Below, piece after piece: positions 15,754 through 23,592 of a stretch of 64,000 bases of DNA. Every line of letters begins with the position of its first letter. Positions within the stretch are counted from its first letter, which is position 1. The notes beneath the pieces were generated by a model that saw nothing but the letters and a program-made list of their open reading frames with translations, had not been told where the DNA came from and did no database searches. Source of the stretch: DASQZK01 sp963771005 (GTDB taxonomy: Bacteria; Bacteroidota; Bacteroidia; Bacteroidales; GCA-2748055); the NCBI GenBank assembly GCA_963771005.1, contig CAVYRO010000002.1, positions 868,001-932,000 on the forward strand, given 5' to 3'. Both the position numbers and the translations under genes were made by a program.

Positions 15754-18234
15754 CTATTCCTCTTTTTCAACAGCCGTCACCTCAGCCACGACGGGCCCGA
15801 CGCCAGGCGCCCGTCCTTCAGCACGGATGGTCCCTTTCTTTCCCGAGGAGCGGATGATCACCATTCCTTTTCCCCGGAAGAGGCTGAAGGTACTGTCGGT
15901 GAAACTTCCTTCAGCACGGGGTGAGGCATTGCCGGCTGCCAGAAGCGTACCTTCACCGGTGGTTTCGACGGTAACCGGAAGCTCTGAATCCGGGACAAGA
16001 TTGCCCTCACTATCGACCGCTGTCACATCGATATAAATGATCTCACCGCGGTCGGCCATGATCTGTTTGCGTTCAGGTTCGAATTTTATTCCGGCCACCG
16101 GACCGGTGGTCCTGAGGCTTTTCGTTTCCTGCACGGAATGTTCCCTGATCCCGCTTACCGTAAGTTCACCGGGCTGATACGGCAGATCGAACACCGCCTC
16201 ATATCCGGAACCGGCAGGGATGTCCTTTTCACCAATCGCTGTCCCGTTCAGTTCAAGCCTGACGCGTGGATAGATCGAGTATACACTGACAACCAGACGT
16301 TTGCCTTCATGTCCCTTCCAATTCCAGCTCTGAACTTCCTGCGGCCATCCCCAGAAAAAGACAACTTCCTCTTTCCCTCCCGGAGCCGGTTCGTGCACGG
16401 CTAATTCAAGTTTACTCTCTCCCCACACCACATCACGGAAATAGGACTGCGGTTTTTTGCCTCCCAGGATGTCTATGTCCCCGCAATTGGAAATATACCA
16501 TGGCCACGGCATGGCGAACGGATCCGGTGCATTTTTATCCGACTGCCATGTAGCATGCCCGATGCCCGACTCCCCGAGATAGTCCCAGCCCGTCCATACG
16601 AAATCACCGATCACATACGGTTCTTCTTCCACAAGTTTCCAGTTCTCATACGCTTCTTTGGGTACCGACTCCGTACCGACCATGAGCCGGGCCGGGTATT
16701 TTTCGTGATCTTTTTTATAGTTCTTCCACTGGTAATTATAACCCCCGATATCGAGAACACTGAAAGCGTTCGCTGAATAATCCCATGATTTGCCAGGGTT
16801 GTCCCAGAATTCGCATACAGCCTCCGTAACCGGCCGGGTAGTGTCGATGGACCGGATCGCTTCGATAAGGTTCCGGGCGATACTGAGTCCTGAAGAATCG
16901 GATCTTTCCTGTATCTCATTGCCAATACTCCACATGATGATGGAAGGATGGTTCCTGTCTCTCATGATCATGGCATCCAGGTCCCTTTTCCACGATTCGG
17001 CGAAATGAATGTGATAATCGTTCGGCCTTTTGGCTTTTATCCAGGAATCAAACGCCTCGTCGATCACGAGCATCCCTTCCCTGTCGCATGCATCGAGGAA
17101 ATCTTCCGAGGGGGGATTGTGGCTCGTGCGTATGGCATTGTACCCGTTCTTTTTCATGATCTGTACCCGTCGTTCTTCCGCACGTCTGAATGTGGCGGCG
17201 CCAAGAAGCCCGTTATCGTGATGCATGCAGGCACCTTTTAGCAGGACGCTTTTCCCGTTCAGGAGAAAACCTTCTTCCGCAGAAAAGCCTATCGTTCTGA
17301 TCCCGAAAGATGTGGTGTACCCGTCGGTTTTTTTACCATTTTTCAGCACACTGATATCTGCCATATACAATGCAGGATGATCTATGTCCCATAATTCGGG
17401 ATGAGGAAGGGATAGCGTCAGGGTTACCGGTGAAGAACCGTCACCGGGAACGGATATATTTTTTTCCGTCGTGACTTTTCCCGAATCGCCGGGCATAACG
17501 ATAGCAGCCTGAATGGAGACATCTGTGTTTTCCTTCCCGGAATTTTCAAGCATCAGGTTAAGCGTTATTTCCGCTTTCCCGGTTCCGGAAAGGGCTGAAG
17601 TCACTGCCACCCCGTGGGGTGCTATATGTACAGGATCGAGGAACGAGATCGTGACCTTCCTGTAGATCCCGGCTCCGGTGAACCACCTGGAGTTCTGTTC
17701 GGGTTTGAAAACTTTTACGGCAATAACTTCCGGCTGACCGTCTCTTTTCAGAAAGGGTGTGATATTGATATGAAAAGGTGTGTATCCGTAAAGGTTGTTT
17801 CCGGCTTCTTTCCCGTTCACGTAGAGCGTGGCTTCGGACTGCACTCCGTCAAAATTCAGGATCACCTCCTTTTTGCGGTCTTTTGCCAGAACATTGAAAG
17901 CTTTCCTGTACCACCCGGTGCCTCCCCTGAGGTATCCAACGTCATGACCATTTTCCATCATCCTGTTGAAAGGACCGGAATGCACGGAATCCTGCATTTT
18001 AAAATCTTCCACGCTCCAGTCATGGGGCAGGTCGACTTTTCGCCATCCCGAATCATCAAACCGGGGAGCTTCAGCACCTGCGGCATCGGAATCCAGGAAA
18101 AGCCAGCTGTTGTTGAAATTCTGATCACGCCCGGTGCTCTGGTGTCCGGGATCAACGGTACAAGCCGGCAGAAGGAAGAGCACGGCCGGAATTAGGATTT
18201 GCAAGGCAGAACGGATTCCTGATTTTTTTGACAT
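15754..18234 (-). CDS. Beta-galactosidase-like glycoside hydrolase, GH2
   Basis: An 826-residue exported GH2 enzyme that cleaves beta-galactosides or related beta-glycosides with retention. The lipoprotein-type signal ends LLPAC-TVD. The sugar-binding domain contains DLPHDWSVED; then come the immunoglobulin-like domain and the barrel with the acid/base Glu in MWSIGNEIQERSD and the nucleophile Glu in MVGTESVPKEAYENW. C-terminal domains look like DUF4982 (RLVVSVYSIYPRVRLELNG) and a bacterial Ig-like domain. The length fits Bacteroidetes family members. It lies between two blocks of intergenic repeats and is not tightly linked to the LacI locus. Galactosidase is the most likely activity; glucuronidase is less likely. 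Confidence 0.92.
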   Translation of the reverse strand: MSKKSGIRSALQILIPAVLFLLPACTVDPGHQSTGRDQNFNNSWLFLDSDAAGAEAPRFDDSGWRKVDLPHDWSVEDFKMQDSVHSGPFNRMMENGHDVGYLRGGTGWYRKAFNVLAKDRKKEVILNFDGVQSEATLYVNGKEAGNNLYGYTPFHINITPFLKRDGQPEVIAVKVFKPEQNSRWFTGAGIYRKVTISFLDPVHIAPHGVAVTSALSGTGKAEITLNLMLENSGKENTDVSIQAAIVMPGDSGKVTTEKNISVPGDGSSPVTLTLSLPHPELWDIDHPALYMADISVLKNGKKTDGYTTSFGIRTIGFSAEEGFLLNGKSVLLKGACMHHDNGLLGAATFRRAEERRVQIMKKNGYNAIRTSHNPPSEDFLDACDREGMLVIDEAFDSWIKAKRPNDYHIHFAESWKRDLDAMIMRDRNHPSIIMWSIGNEIQERSDSSGLSIARNLIEAIRSIDTTRPVTEAVCEFWDNPGKSWDYSANAFSVLDIGGYNYQWKNYKKDHEKYPARLMVGTESVPKEAYENWKLVEEEPYVIGDFVWTGWDYLGESGIGHATWQSDKNAPDPFAMPWPWYISNCGDIDILGGKKPQSYFRDVVWGESKLELAVHEPAPGGKEEVVFFWGWPQEVQSWNWKGHEGKRLVVSVYSIYPRVRLELNGTAIGEKDIPAGSGYEAVFDLPYQPGELTVSGIREHSVQETKSLRTTGPVAGIKFEPERKQIMADRGEIIYIDVTAVDSEGNLVPDSELPVTVETTGEGTLLAAGNASPRAEGSFTDSTFSLFRGKGMVIIRSSGKKGTIRAEGRAPGVGPVVAEVTAVEKEE

Positions 18235-18335
18235 GTTGGTAGCATTTGGGGGTTAGAGAAAGAAAGTTACGATAGTAGTTTCAGTTAAAAAAGTCAGTTA
18301 AAAATAATATTTTTTTTCCAATATCCGATTGAAAG

Positions 18336-18512
18336 AATTTGGTATTTGGTGATTTGGTGATTTGGTGATTTGGTGAATGTTTGATGTGGTTTGATGTTGT
18401 TTGATGTTGTTTGATGTTGTTTCAGGTTCGAACGGATCAGAAGGTTTCAGGTTGTTTCAGATGGTTTGAACTCCATTCAACAAATCACCAAAGCACCAAA
18501 TCACCAAATTCT
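18336..18512. repeat. Composite intergenic repeat, copy 2 (degraded)
   Basis: An 8-to-9-base array (TGATTTGG units) leads into 10-base units of the type TTTGATGTGG and TTTGATGTTG, then CACCAAAT units. It belongs to the same repeat family as the block after the LacI gene but lacks the CACAGATT block. No gene is seen between the GH2 start and the next feature. Confidence 0.75.
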
Positions 18513-18520
18513 TATCGAGG

Positions 18521-18632
18521 ATGAATGTATTACAATTTTTAGCCTGATTTTTTGTAATGCGATACAATTTTTTGTCCAATTTATTGTATTGCGATACAAT
18601 TTATTATGAAATTTATTGTATTGCGATACAAT
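18521..18632. repeat. 32-bp tandem repeat carrying TTGTATTGCGATACAA palindromes
   Basis: Three palindromes with TTGTAT/ATACAA-type arms around TGCG lie at 18552-18567 (one arm base changed), 18583-18600 and 18615-18632, spaced exactly 32 bases apart. A decayed half copy precedes them at about 18526-18540. The unit is an AT-rich 32-mer. It could be an operator array for a dimeric regulator or a replication/partition-type iteron; no gene adjoins it directly. Confidence 0.8.
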
Positions 18633-18639
18633 TTTTATG

Positions 18640-19025
18640 GTAAATATCAGGAAGAAGAAGGCATAGTTCGTTAGCTTACCAGATCCCAGCTAAGGTGTTC
18701 ATGTTAGTCTGATGAGTTATAAACAAAAATCAGAGATGTGAACAAAAGAAAAAAGTAACCAAAAAAGAAAAGATGTTAATAAGCAGAAATAACTCTTCGC
18801 TTCGCTACAAGTTATAACTTCGTAAAGTCATACCTTCGTTTAAGCGCATAGTCCGGGTTTCGTCCTTTGTAACACGTCTTAGTATCAACTGGGATCCCAC
18901 CCCCACCGTCGACGCCGACCGCCCTTAATGCGATTCACCTCCCAAATCTCAGCGTCCCCTTTTTGACTTTTTGATGAAAAGTTATCAACACCACTGATTA
19001 TCAGTACGTTGAACATCCCCGAAGT
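18640..19025. other. Non-coding stretch with a possible decayed mobile or dispersed element
   Basis: No convincing gene is present. The region contains the purine-rich string 'aaaagaaaaaagtaacc' and, on the minus strand, a short open segment ending SSKSQKGDAEIWEVNRIKGG and RRRRWGWDPS (about 18885-18995). The biased composition, including an Arg run, and the absence of a plausible start suggest a dispersed non-coding element or relic. Function is unknown. Confidence 0.35.
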
Positions 19026-19029
19026 CATT

Positions 19030-19475
19030 GTTTTGGTGATCTGGTGAAGAGGAAGAGGAACACGGATCTTCTGAAGAATTTGTTGATTTGTTGAGTTGTT
19101 GAGTTGTTGAATGGAGTTCAAACCAATTGAAACAACCTGAAACAACCTGAAACCATTTCAAACCATTTCAAACTATTTCAAACCACATCAAACCATATCA
19201 AACAACCTGAAACAACTTTTTCTGTGATAATCTGTGAAATCTGTGGTGAAGCTCCCTGAAGAATTTGGTGATTTGGTGAATTGGTGATTTGTTGATTTGG
19301 TGAATGGAGTTGAAACCATTTCAAACACTCTCAAACCATTTCAAACCATTTCAAACAACCTCAAACAACTTTTTCTGTGATAATCTGTGAAATCTGTGGT
19401 GAAACTTCCTGAAACCATTTCAAACCATTTCAAACCATTTCAAACCATTTCAAACCACCTCAAACAACCCGGCTT
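19030..19475. repeat. Composite intergenic repeat, copy 3 (opposite orientation)
   Basis: The same modules as the block at 15.5 kb but inverted: TGATTTGT units, then 10-base units (AAACCATTTC, AAACAACCTG) held in strict 10-base phase although their sequence varies, with two GATAATCTGTGAAATCTGTG blocks. With the 15.5 kb block it flanks the GH2 gene as a pair of inverted repeats. No gene is seen from the end of this array to the protease start at 19630. Confidence 0.85.
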
Positions 19476-19629
19476 TCTCCCTGAACTTTTCAAACCCGGT
19501 ACTGTTTAAATCTTGCCTGCTGTGCTTTCCAATGCCTTTTCGTTGTTCTTTTTGATTACACGGTGGTTATGAGAAAACGAAAGATGGCTTGGGGAGGAAA
19601 ACGTCAGGGCCGGATTAAAAATTTACATT

Positions 19630-20619
19630 ATGCAGAACACATCCCTAAATCATATAAGTTACGTTATTAACGACTCCAACCTGCTCGATGCCTACTCTGA
19701 CACAATTACGGGTGTGGTGAGCGATGTTGCTGATGCCGTTGTGCATGTCGAAGTGGATAAAAAAGTTAAAAACCCGCGTACAAAACAAACCGTATTGCAA
19801 ACGGGTGCTGGTTCGGGATTTTCCATCTCCTCCGATGGATATATCATTACAAACCATCATGTCGTTGAGGGAGCTGAAGATATCCGGGTTATCCTGAATG
19901 ACGGAAGAAAGGTTAGTGCTGATTTGAAAGGCAGCGATGCCTCCACTGACGTAGCCGTGATCAAGATCTATGAGGCCCTTCATACCCTTTCCCTTGCCGA
20001 TTCGTCACAGCTGAGACCTGGCCAGATCGCCATTGCTATCGGCAATCCCCTGGGTCTCCAACAGACAGTGACTACCGGCGTAGTGAGCGCCCTCGGTAGG
20101 ACGCTCCGGGCAACCAACGGCAGGCTGATCGACGACGTGATCCAGACTGATGCTGCTCTTAACCCGGGCAACAGCGGCGGCCCCCTGCTCAATTCCCATG
20201 GCAACGTGATCGGCGTGAATACAGCCATTATAAATTCCGCACAGGGCATTTGTTTTGCGGTATCATCCAACCTTGCCGGAAATGTGGCTGGTCATCTCAT
20301 TCTCGAAGGGAAGATCGTAAGGGCCCAGATGGGCATTGCAGGGCAGACGGTTCATCTCACCCCCAGGATCGTGGCAGTGAATAAACTCGAAAAACAATCG
20401 GGCGTTTATGTGTATGAAATCCTTCCCAACGGTCGCGCTGATAATCATAACCTTCATACAGGCGATATCATCGTCAGGTTTGAAGACATACAGGTCGGGA
20501 GCATTGATGACCTTCACCGCCTGCTTACCCGGGAGCGGATTGGCATGGAAACAAAACTAAGCGTTTTACGGCAGGGACGGATGGAAAGTATAACGGTTAT
20601 CCCGGCGGAAGTAGCCTAA
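19630..20619 (+). CDS. HtrA/Deg-like serine protease with one PDZ domain
   Basis: A 329-residue S1C-family protease. The catalytic triad is visible as His77 (ITNHHVV), Asp107 (STDVAVIK) and Ser182 (NPGNSGGP). The trypsin-like domain covers about 25-215 and a single PDZ domain about 235-325 (GVYVYEILPNGRADNHNLHTGDIIVRF). Unlike DegP/DegQ, it has no signal peptide or membrane helix at the N-terminus (MQNTSLNHISYVINDSN), so it may be cytoplasmic, or be exported without a classical signal. It stands alone, bounded by repeats. Protease family is firm; function in quality control is inferred from family only. Confidence 0.93.
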   Translation: MQNTSLNHISYVINDSNLLDAYSDTITGVVSDVADAVVHVEVDKKVKNPRTKQTVLQTGAGSGFSISSDGYIITNHHVVEGAEDIRVILNDGRKVSADLKGSDASTDVAVIKIYEALHTLSLADSSQLRPGQIAIAIGNPLGLQQTVTTGVVSALGRTLRATNGRLIDDVIQTDAALNPGNSGGPLLNSHGNVIGVNTAIINSAQGICFAVSSNLAGNVAGHLILEGKIVRAQMGIAGQTVHLTPRIVAVNKLEKQSGVYVYEILPNGRADNHNLHTGDIIVRFEDIQVGSIDDLHRLLTRERIGMETKLSVLRQGRMESITVIPAEVA

Positions 20620-20647
20620 GATAGGAACGCGAATTTATGCGGATTTA

Positions 20648-20795
20648 ATGGTTTGAAATGGTTTGAAATGGTTTGAAATGGTTTGAAATTTGGTTTGAAA
20701 TGGTTTGAAATGGTTTGAAATGGTTTGAATTTTTGGATAGATGACAATTCAATCACCAAATCACCAAATCAACAAATCAACAAATTCTTCCGGGA
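20648..20795. repeat. Composite intergenic repeat, copy 4
   Basis: About seven 10-base units (TTTGAAATGG) with one interruption, followed by CACCAAAT and CAACAAAT units ending at 'attcttccggg'. The array begins some 30 bases after the protease stop. The order of modules matches the block at 15.5 kb. Confidence 0.8.
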
Positions 20796-20884
20796 ACGTG
20801 GCTTCCTATGGCTGATTTCTGATTGTTTCTGATTGTTTGAGAAGTTGTTCGGGATTCTTTTTGTTTGAACCGTTTATACCGTTC

Positions 20885-20936
20885 GAAGGGCACCCCCCTC
20901 GCTCTTCAGGAGAGGGGGGCCGGGGGGGTGAGGTGT
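20885..20936. repeat. GC-rich C-run/G-run inverted repeat element
   Basis: A short element with a C-run (cacccccctcgctc), a central 'ttcagg' and G-runs (agaggggggcc, gggggggtgagg) that can pair with one another. Similar C-rich/G-rich hairpins occur between genes in many Bacteroidetes. No gene is seen; role is unknown, perhaps a transcript end or a miniature element. Confidence 0.5.
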
Positions 20937-20984
20937 ACGGGAGGATGGATGTGGAATGCAGGAGGATCTAGGTAAAAGTTCGGA

Positions 20985-21215
20985 TAGTTTAGATTGTTTC
21001 AGATGGTTTCAGATGGTTTCAGGGGGTTTAAGATGGTTTAAGGAAGAGTTTTACCACAGATTCCACAGATTATCACAGATTAAGAGAGATGGTTTCAGGT
21101 GGTATAATATTGTTTAAGGAAGAGTTTCACCACAGATTTCACAGATTATCACAGAAAAAAGTTGTTTCAGGTAGTTTTGTTTCAACTCCAATCAACAAAT
21201 CAACAAATCAACAAT
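20985..21215. repeat. Composite intergenic repeat, copy 5
   Basis: Units of GATGGTTTCA in 10-base phase, then two separate copies of the ACCACAGATTTCACAGATT block (about 21053-21080 and 21129-21156) and a short CAACAAAT array. It lies in the leader region of the chaperone gene that starts at 21356. No gene is seen from the protease stop to that start. Confidence 0.8.
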
Positions 21216-21355
21216 ACCTTCGTTCTGCTGTTCTGAAATGGAAGTAACCCTGCCGGGCCTGTATTTCATGCGACGGTCTGTCATGCATTTTGTTTTGCGG
21301 CGTTACGGCATTTTTTTTGTTAAAACGGTATTGTACTTCAACTATCGTTGTAGTT

Positions 21356-22306
21356 ATGGAATATAAAGATTATTATAAAACATTGGGTGTTGCCAAGAAA
21401 GCCACACAAGACGAGATTAAGAAGGCCTATCGTAAGCTGGCAGTGAAATATCATCCCGACAAGAACCCCGGGAATAAGCAGGCGGAAGACCGGTTCAAAG
21501 AGATCGGCGAGGCATACGAAGTCCTGAAAGACCCGGACAAGAGAAAGAAATACGACCAGCTAGGCGCCAACTGGAAACAGTATGAAAACGCCGGTTCGGC
21601 CGCCGGGGGCGGATTTGACTGGTCCCGGTTCGGGGCCGGTGCCACAGGCGGCGGTGGCCAATCATTCCGGTATGAGGGAAACATCAATGACATCTTCGGC
21701 GAAGAAGGCGGTGGATTCTCGGACTTTTTCAATGCTTTTTTCGGTGGAGCAGGAGGACGAAATACGAGACAATCGGGTCGCCGTTCACGGGGATTCAAGG
21801 GCCAGGATTTGCAGGCTGAGATGGAGATCAGCCTTGAAGAAGCGTATCATGGCACCTCAAGGATCCTCGATGTCAACGGACAGAAATTGAGAATCACAAC
21901 AAAACCCGGAGCCTACGATTCCCAGGAACTCCTGATCCGGGACAAGGGCAACCCCGGAATAAACGGGGGTCCCACGGGAGATATTTACGTCAGGATCAAA
22001 GTACTTCCTCACCCGGCACTTGCCCGGGACGGCGATGATCTTATCACAGAACAGGATATCGATATCTATACCGCGGTATTGGGCGGAAAAACGGAGGTTG
22101 CCACCCTCACCGGGAAAGTGACCATAACGGTGCCGAAAGGCACGCAGAATGGAAGCAGACTCAGGCTGAAGGGAAAAGGAATGCCCATTTACGGGAAACC
22201 GGGAACTTCCGGCGACCTGTACATCAGGCTGAATGTTGTCATACCCAAACACCTGACCCGCGCGGAAACGGAACTTTTTGCAAAACTCAGGGACCTGAAA
22301 AAATAG
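21356..22306 (+). CDS. cbpA: CbpA-like DnaJ-family co-chaperone (type II, no zinc finger)
   Basis: A 316-residue Hsp40 that delivers clients to DnaK. The J domain occupies about 4-70 with the essential HPD at 33-35 (KYHPDKNPG); a Gly/Phe-rich linker follows (about 80-150, many GGG and F), then two C-terminal substrate-binding domains (from QDLQAEMEISLEEAYHG to KHLTRAETELFAKL). There are no CxxCxGxG zinc-finger repeats, so it is of the CbpA/DnaJ2 type. The ATG at 21356 starts directly at the J domain; a longer frame from 21290 would add 22 unrelated residues. A small gene follows at 31 bases, in the place where many bacteria carry the modulator gene cbpM. Confidence 0.93.
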   Translation: MEYKDYYKTLGVAKKATQDEIKKAYRKLAVKYHPDKNPGNKQAEDRFKEIGEAYEVLKDPDKRKKYDQLGANWKQYENAGSAAGGGFDWSRFGAGATGGGGQSFRYEGNINDIFGEEGGGFSDFFNAFFGGAGGRNTRQSGRRSRGFKGQDLQAEMEISLEEAYHGTSRILDVNGQKLRITTKPGAYDSQELLIRDKGNPGINGGPTGDIYVRIKVLPHPALARDGDDLITEQDIDIYTAVLGGKTEVATLTGKVTITVPKGTQNGSRLRLKGKGMPIYGKPGTSGDLYIRLNVVIPKHLTRAETELFAKLRDLKK

Positions 22307-22337
22307 ATCCGCTTCATTCATCACTAAACAAGGGATT

Positions 22338-22697
22338 ATGGAAGCTATCACCTATTATTATCAGTACGGGCAACCGGATCCGGGGATCCGGGATTTCATC
22401 AACAGGGTGAATGACATGCGTTACACCTATTACGCAAGCGAACTTTTGAAGAAGCTCGTGCAGTCCCCGGATTTTGATTTTGAGCAGGCTGTGAGAAAGG
22501 CTATCGTTATCTGTAAAATGGCCGGATTACCCGTCCAGGAGCATTTTACGGCTGTCTATCGATCGGAACATGACGGCATAGCCAGGGATTGGAAACTTTC
22601 GGAACTTGCCTGCGGATTCATTCTTGTCAGTTTTCATCCGGCATCCGACGAAGGAGAAGAGATTCAACAGGCCTTTATCAGGTACAACGGACTATAG
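22338..22697 (+). CDS. Small uncharacterised protein downstream of cbpA
   Basis: A 119-residue soluble protein I do not recognise. It is rich in aromatic residues at the start (ITYYYQYGQPDPGIRDFINRV) and has a mostly helical look in the middle (YASELLKKLVQ, FEQAVRKAIVICKMAG), ending in SFHPASDEGEEIQQAFIRYNGL. It starts 31 bases after the chaperone gene and is probably on the same transcript. Position recalls the CbpA modulator CbpM, but the MerR-like helix-turn-helix start of CbpM is not evident, so that role is only a guess. Confidence 0.75.
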   Translation: MEAITYYYQYGQPDPGIRDFINRVNDMRYTYYASELLKKLVQSPDFDFEQAVRKAIVICKMAGLPVQEHFTAVYRSEHDGIARDWKLSELACGFILVSFHPASDEGEEIQQAFIRYNGL

Positions 22698-22876
22698 ACA
22701 AATTCACAAGTCTGTCCTTTCCCGCTCTCAGGGCAAATGGGCAACGAGAATATTTCACACCGGAACCTGCAGGATATGCCTGTTTTACCTTTAATCGAAC
22801 ATTTCCATCGATAAAAGGGTTTGTTCAAAGATTATATGGGGAAATAACCCATTACATGTATTGTTATTTTACCTGA

Positions 22877-23494
22877 ATGGTCGCTGCATTTACCATCCAT
22901 CTTCCGGTTATCCTGCAAAATGAAAGGATATTATTACGACCTGTGATCCCCGCTGATCTTGATGCCCTTACTGCCATTTCCGCCGATCCGGAAATGTGGG
23001 TCTGGTTCACGCATGATCTCTCCGACCCCGCGATCATGAACCGGTGGTTGTCGGATGCCATAACGGAAGCATCCGGGGGCAGCCGGATCGCTTTTACAGT
23101 TGTTGAGAAAACTAGCGGCAGTGTTGCCGGGTGCACCAGTTTTGGGAATTTCTCCGAACGTGATATGAGGGCAGAGATCGGATGGACCTTCCTGGGTAAG
23201 GATTTCAGGGGACGGGGGATCAACCGGGATATGAAATATCTTATACTTGAATATGGTTTCGAAAACCTGGGACTCGAAAGGATCGAGAGTAAGACCGATG
23301 TGCTGAACATTCCTGCACGCAAGGGGCTTGAAAAATCCGGTATGAAGGAGGAAGGAATATTAAGGAGCCATACCCTTATGACCGGGCAGCGTCGCCGCGA
23401 CACCATCTTTTACAGTATACTGAGATCCGAATGGCCCGCTGTGAGAAACTCCTACCTCGGTTGGCAGGCGAAAACTTTTCCGGAAGATACTTGA
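22877..23494 (+). CDS. GNAT-family N-acetyltransferase (RimJ/RimL-like)
   Basis: A 205-residue cytoplasmic acetyltransferase that would use acetyl-CoA. The typical start RILLRPVIPADLDALTAI, the middle strand AEIGWTFLGKDFRGRGINRDM with the acetyl-CoA-binding RGxG turn, and the late segment LGLERIESKTDVLNIPARKGLEKSGMKEEG are all characteristic of the RimJ/RimL branch (Acetyltransf_3). Substrate may be a protein N-terminus, an aminoglycoside or a small molecule; sequence does not tell. It lies 180 bases after the small gene and about 100 bases before the efflux operon, on the same strand. Confidence 0.88.
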   Translation: MVAAFTIHLPVILQNERILLRPVIPADLDALTAISADPEMWVWFTHDLSDPAIMNRWLSDAITEASGGSRIAFTVVEKTSGSVAGCTSFGNFSERDMRAEIGWTFLGKDFRGRGINRDMKYLILEYGFENLGLERIESKTDVLNIPARKGLEKSGMKEEGILRSHTLMTGQRRRDTIFYSILRSEWPAVRNSYLGWQAKTFPEDT

Positions 23495-23592
23495 TTAATA
23501 ACGTGATGTATTAAACCAATCGGGATTAGGCTTGTTTTATTTCATTATTAACATTCCTGATTCTCACATGCTAATTGACCCAATCCCGTTCC

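Noticed and set aside
15551..15857. Short open frames across the repeat block
   Set aside because: They encode only low-complexity NQQINKS-type peptides from the repeat units.
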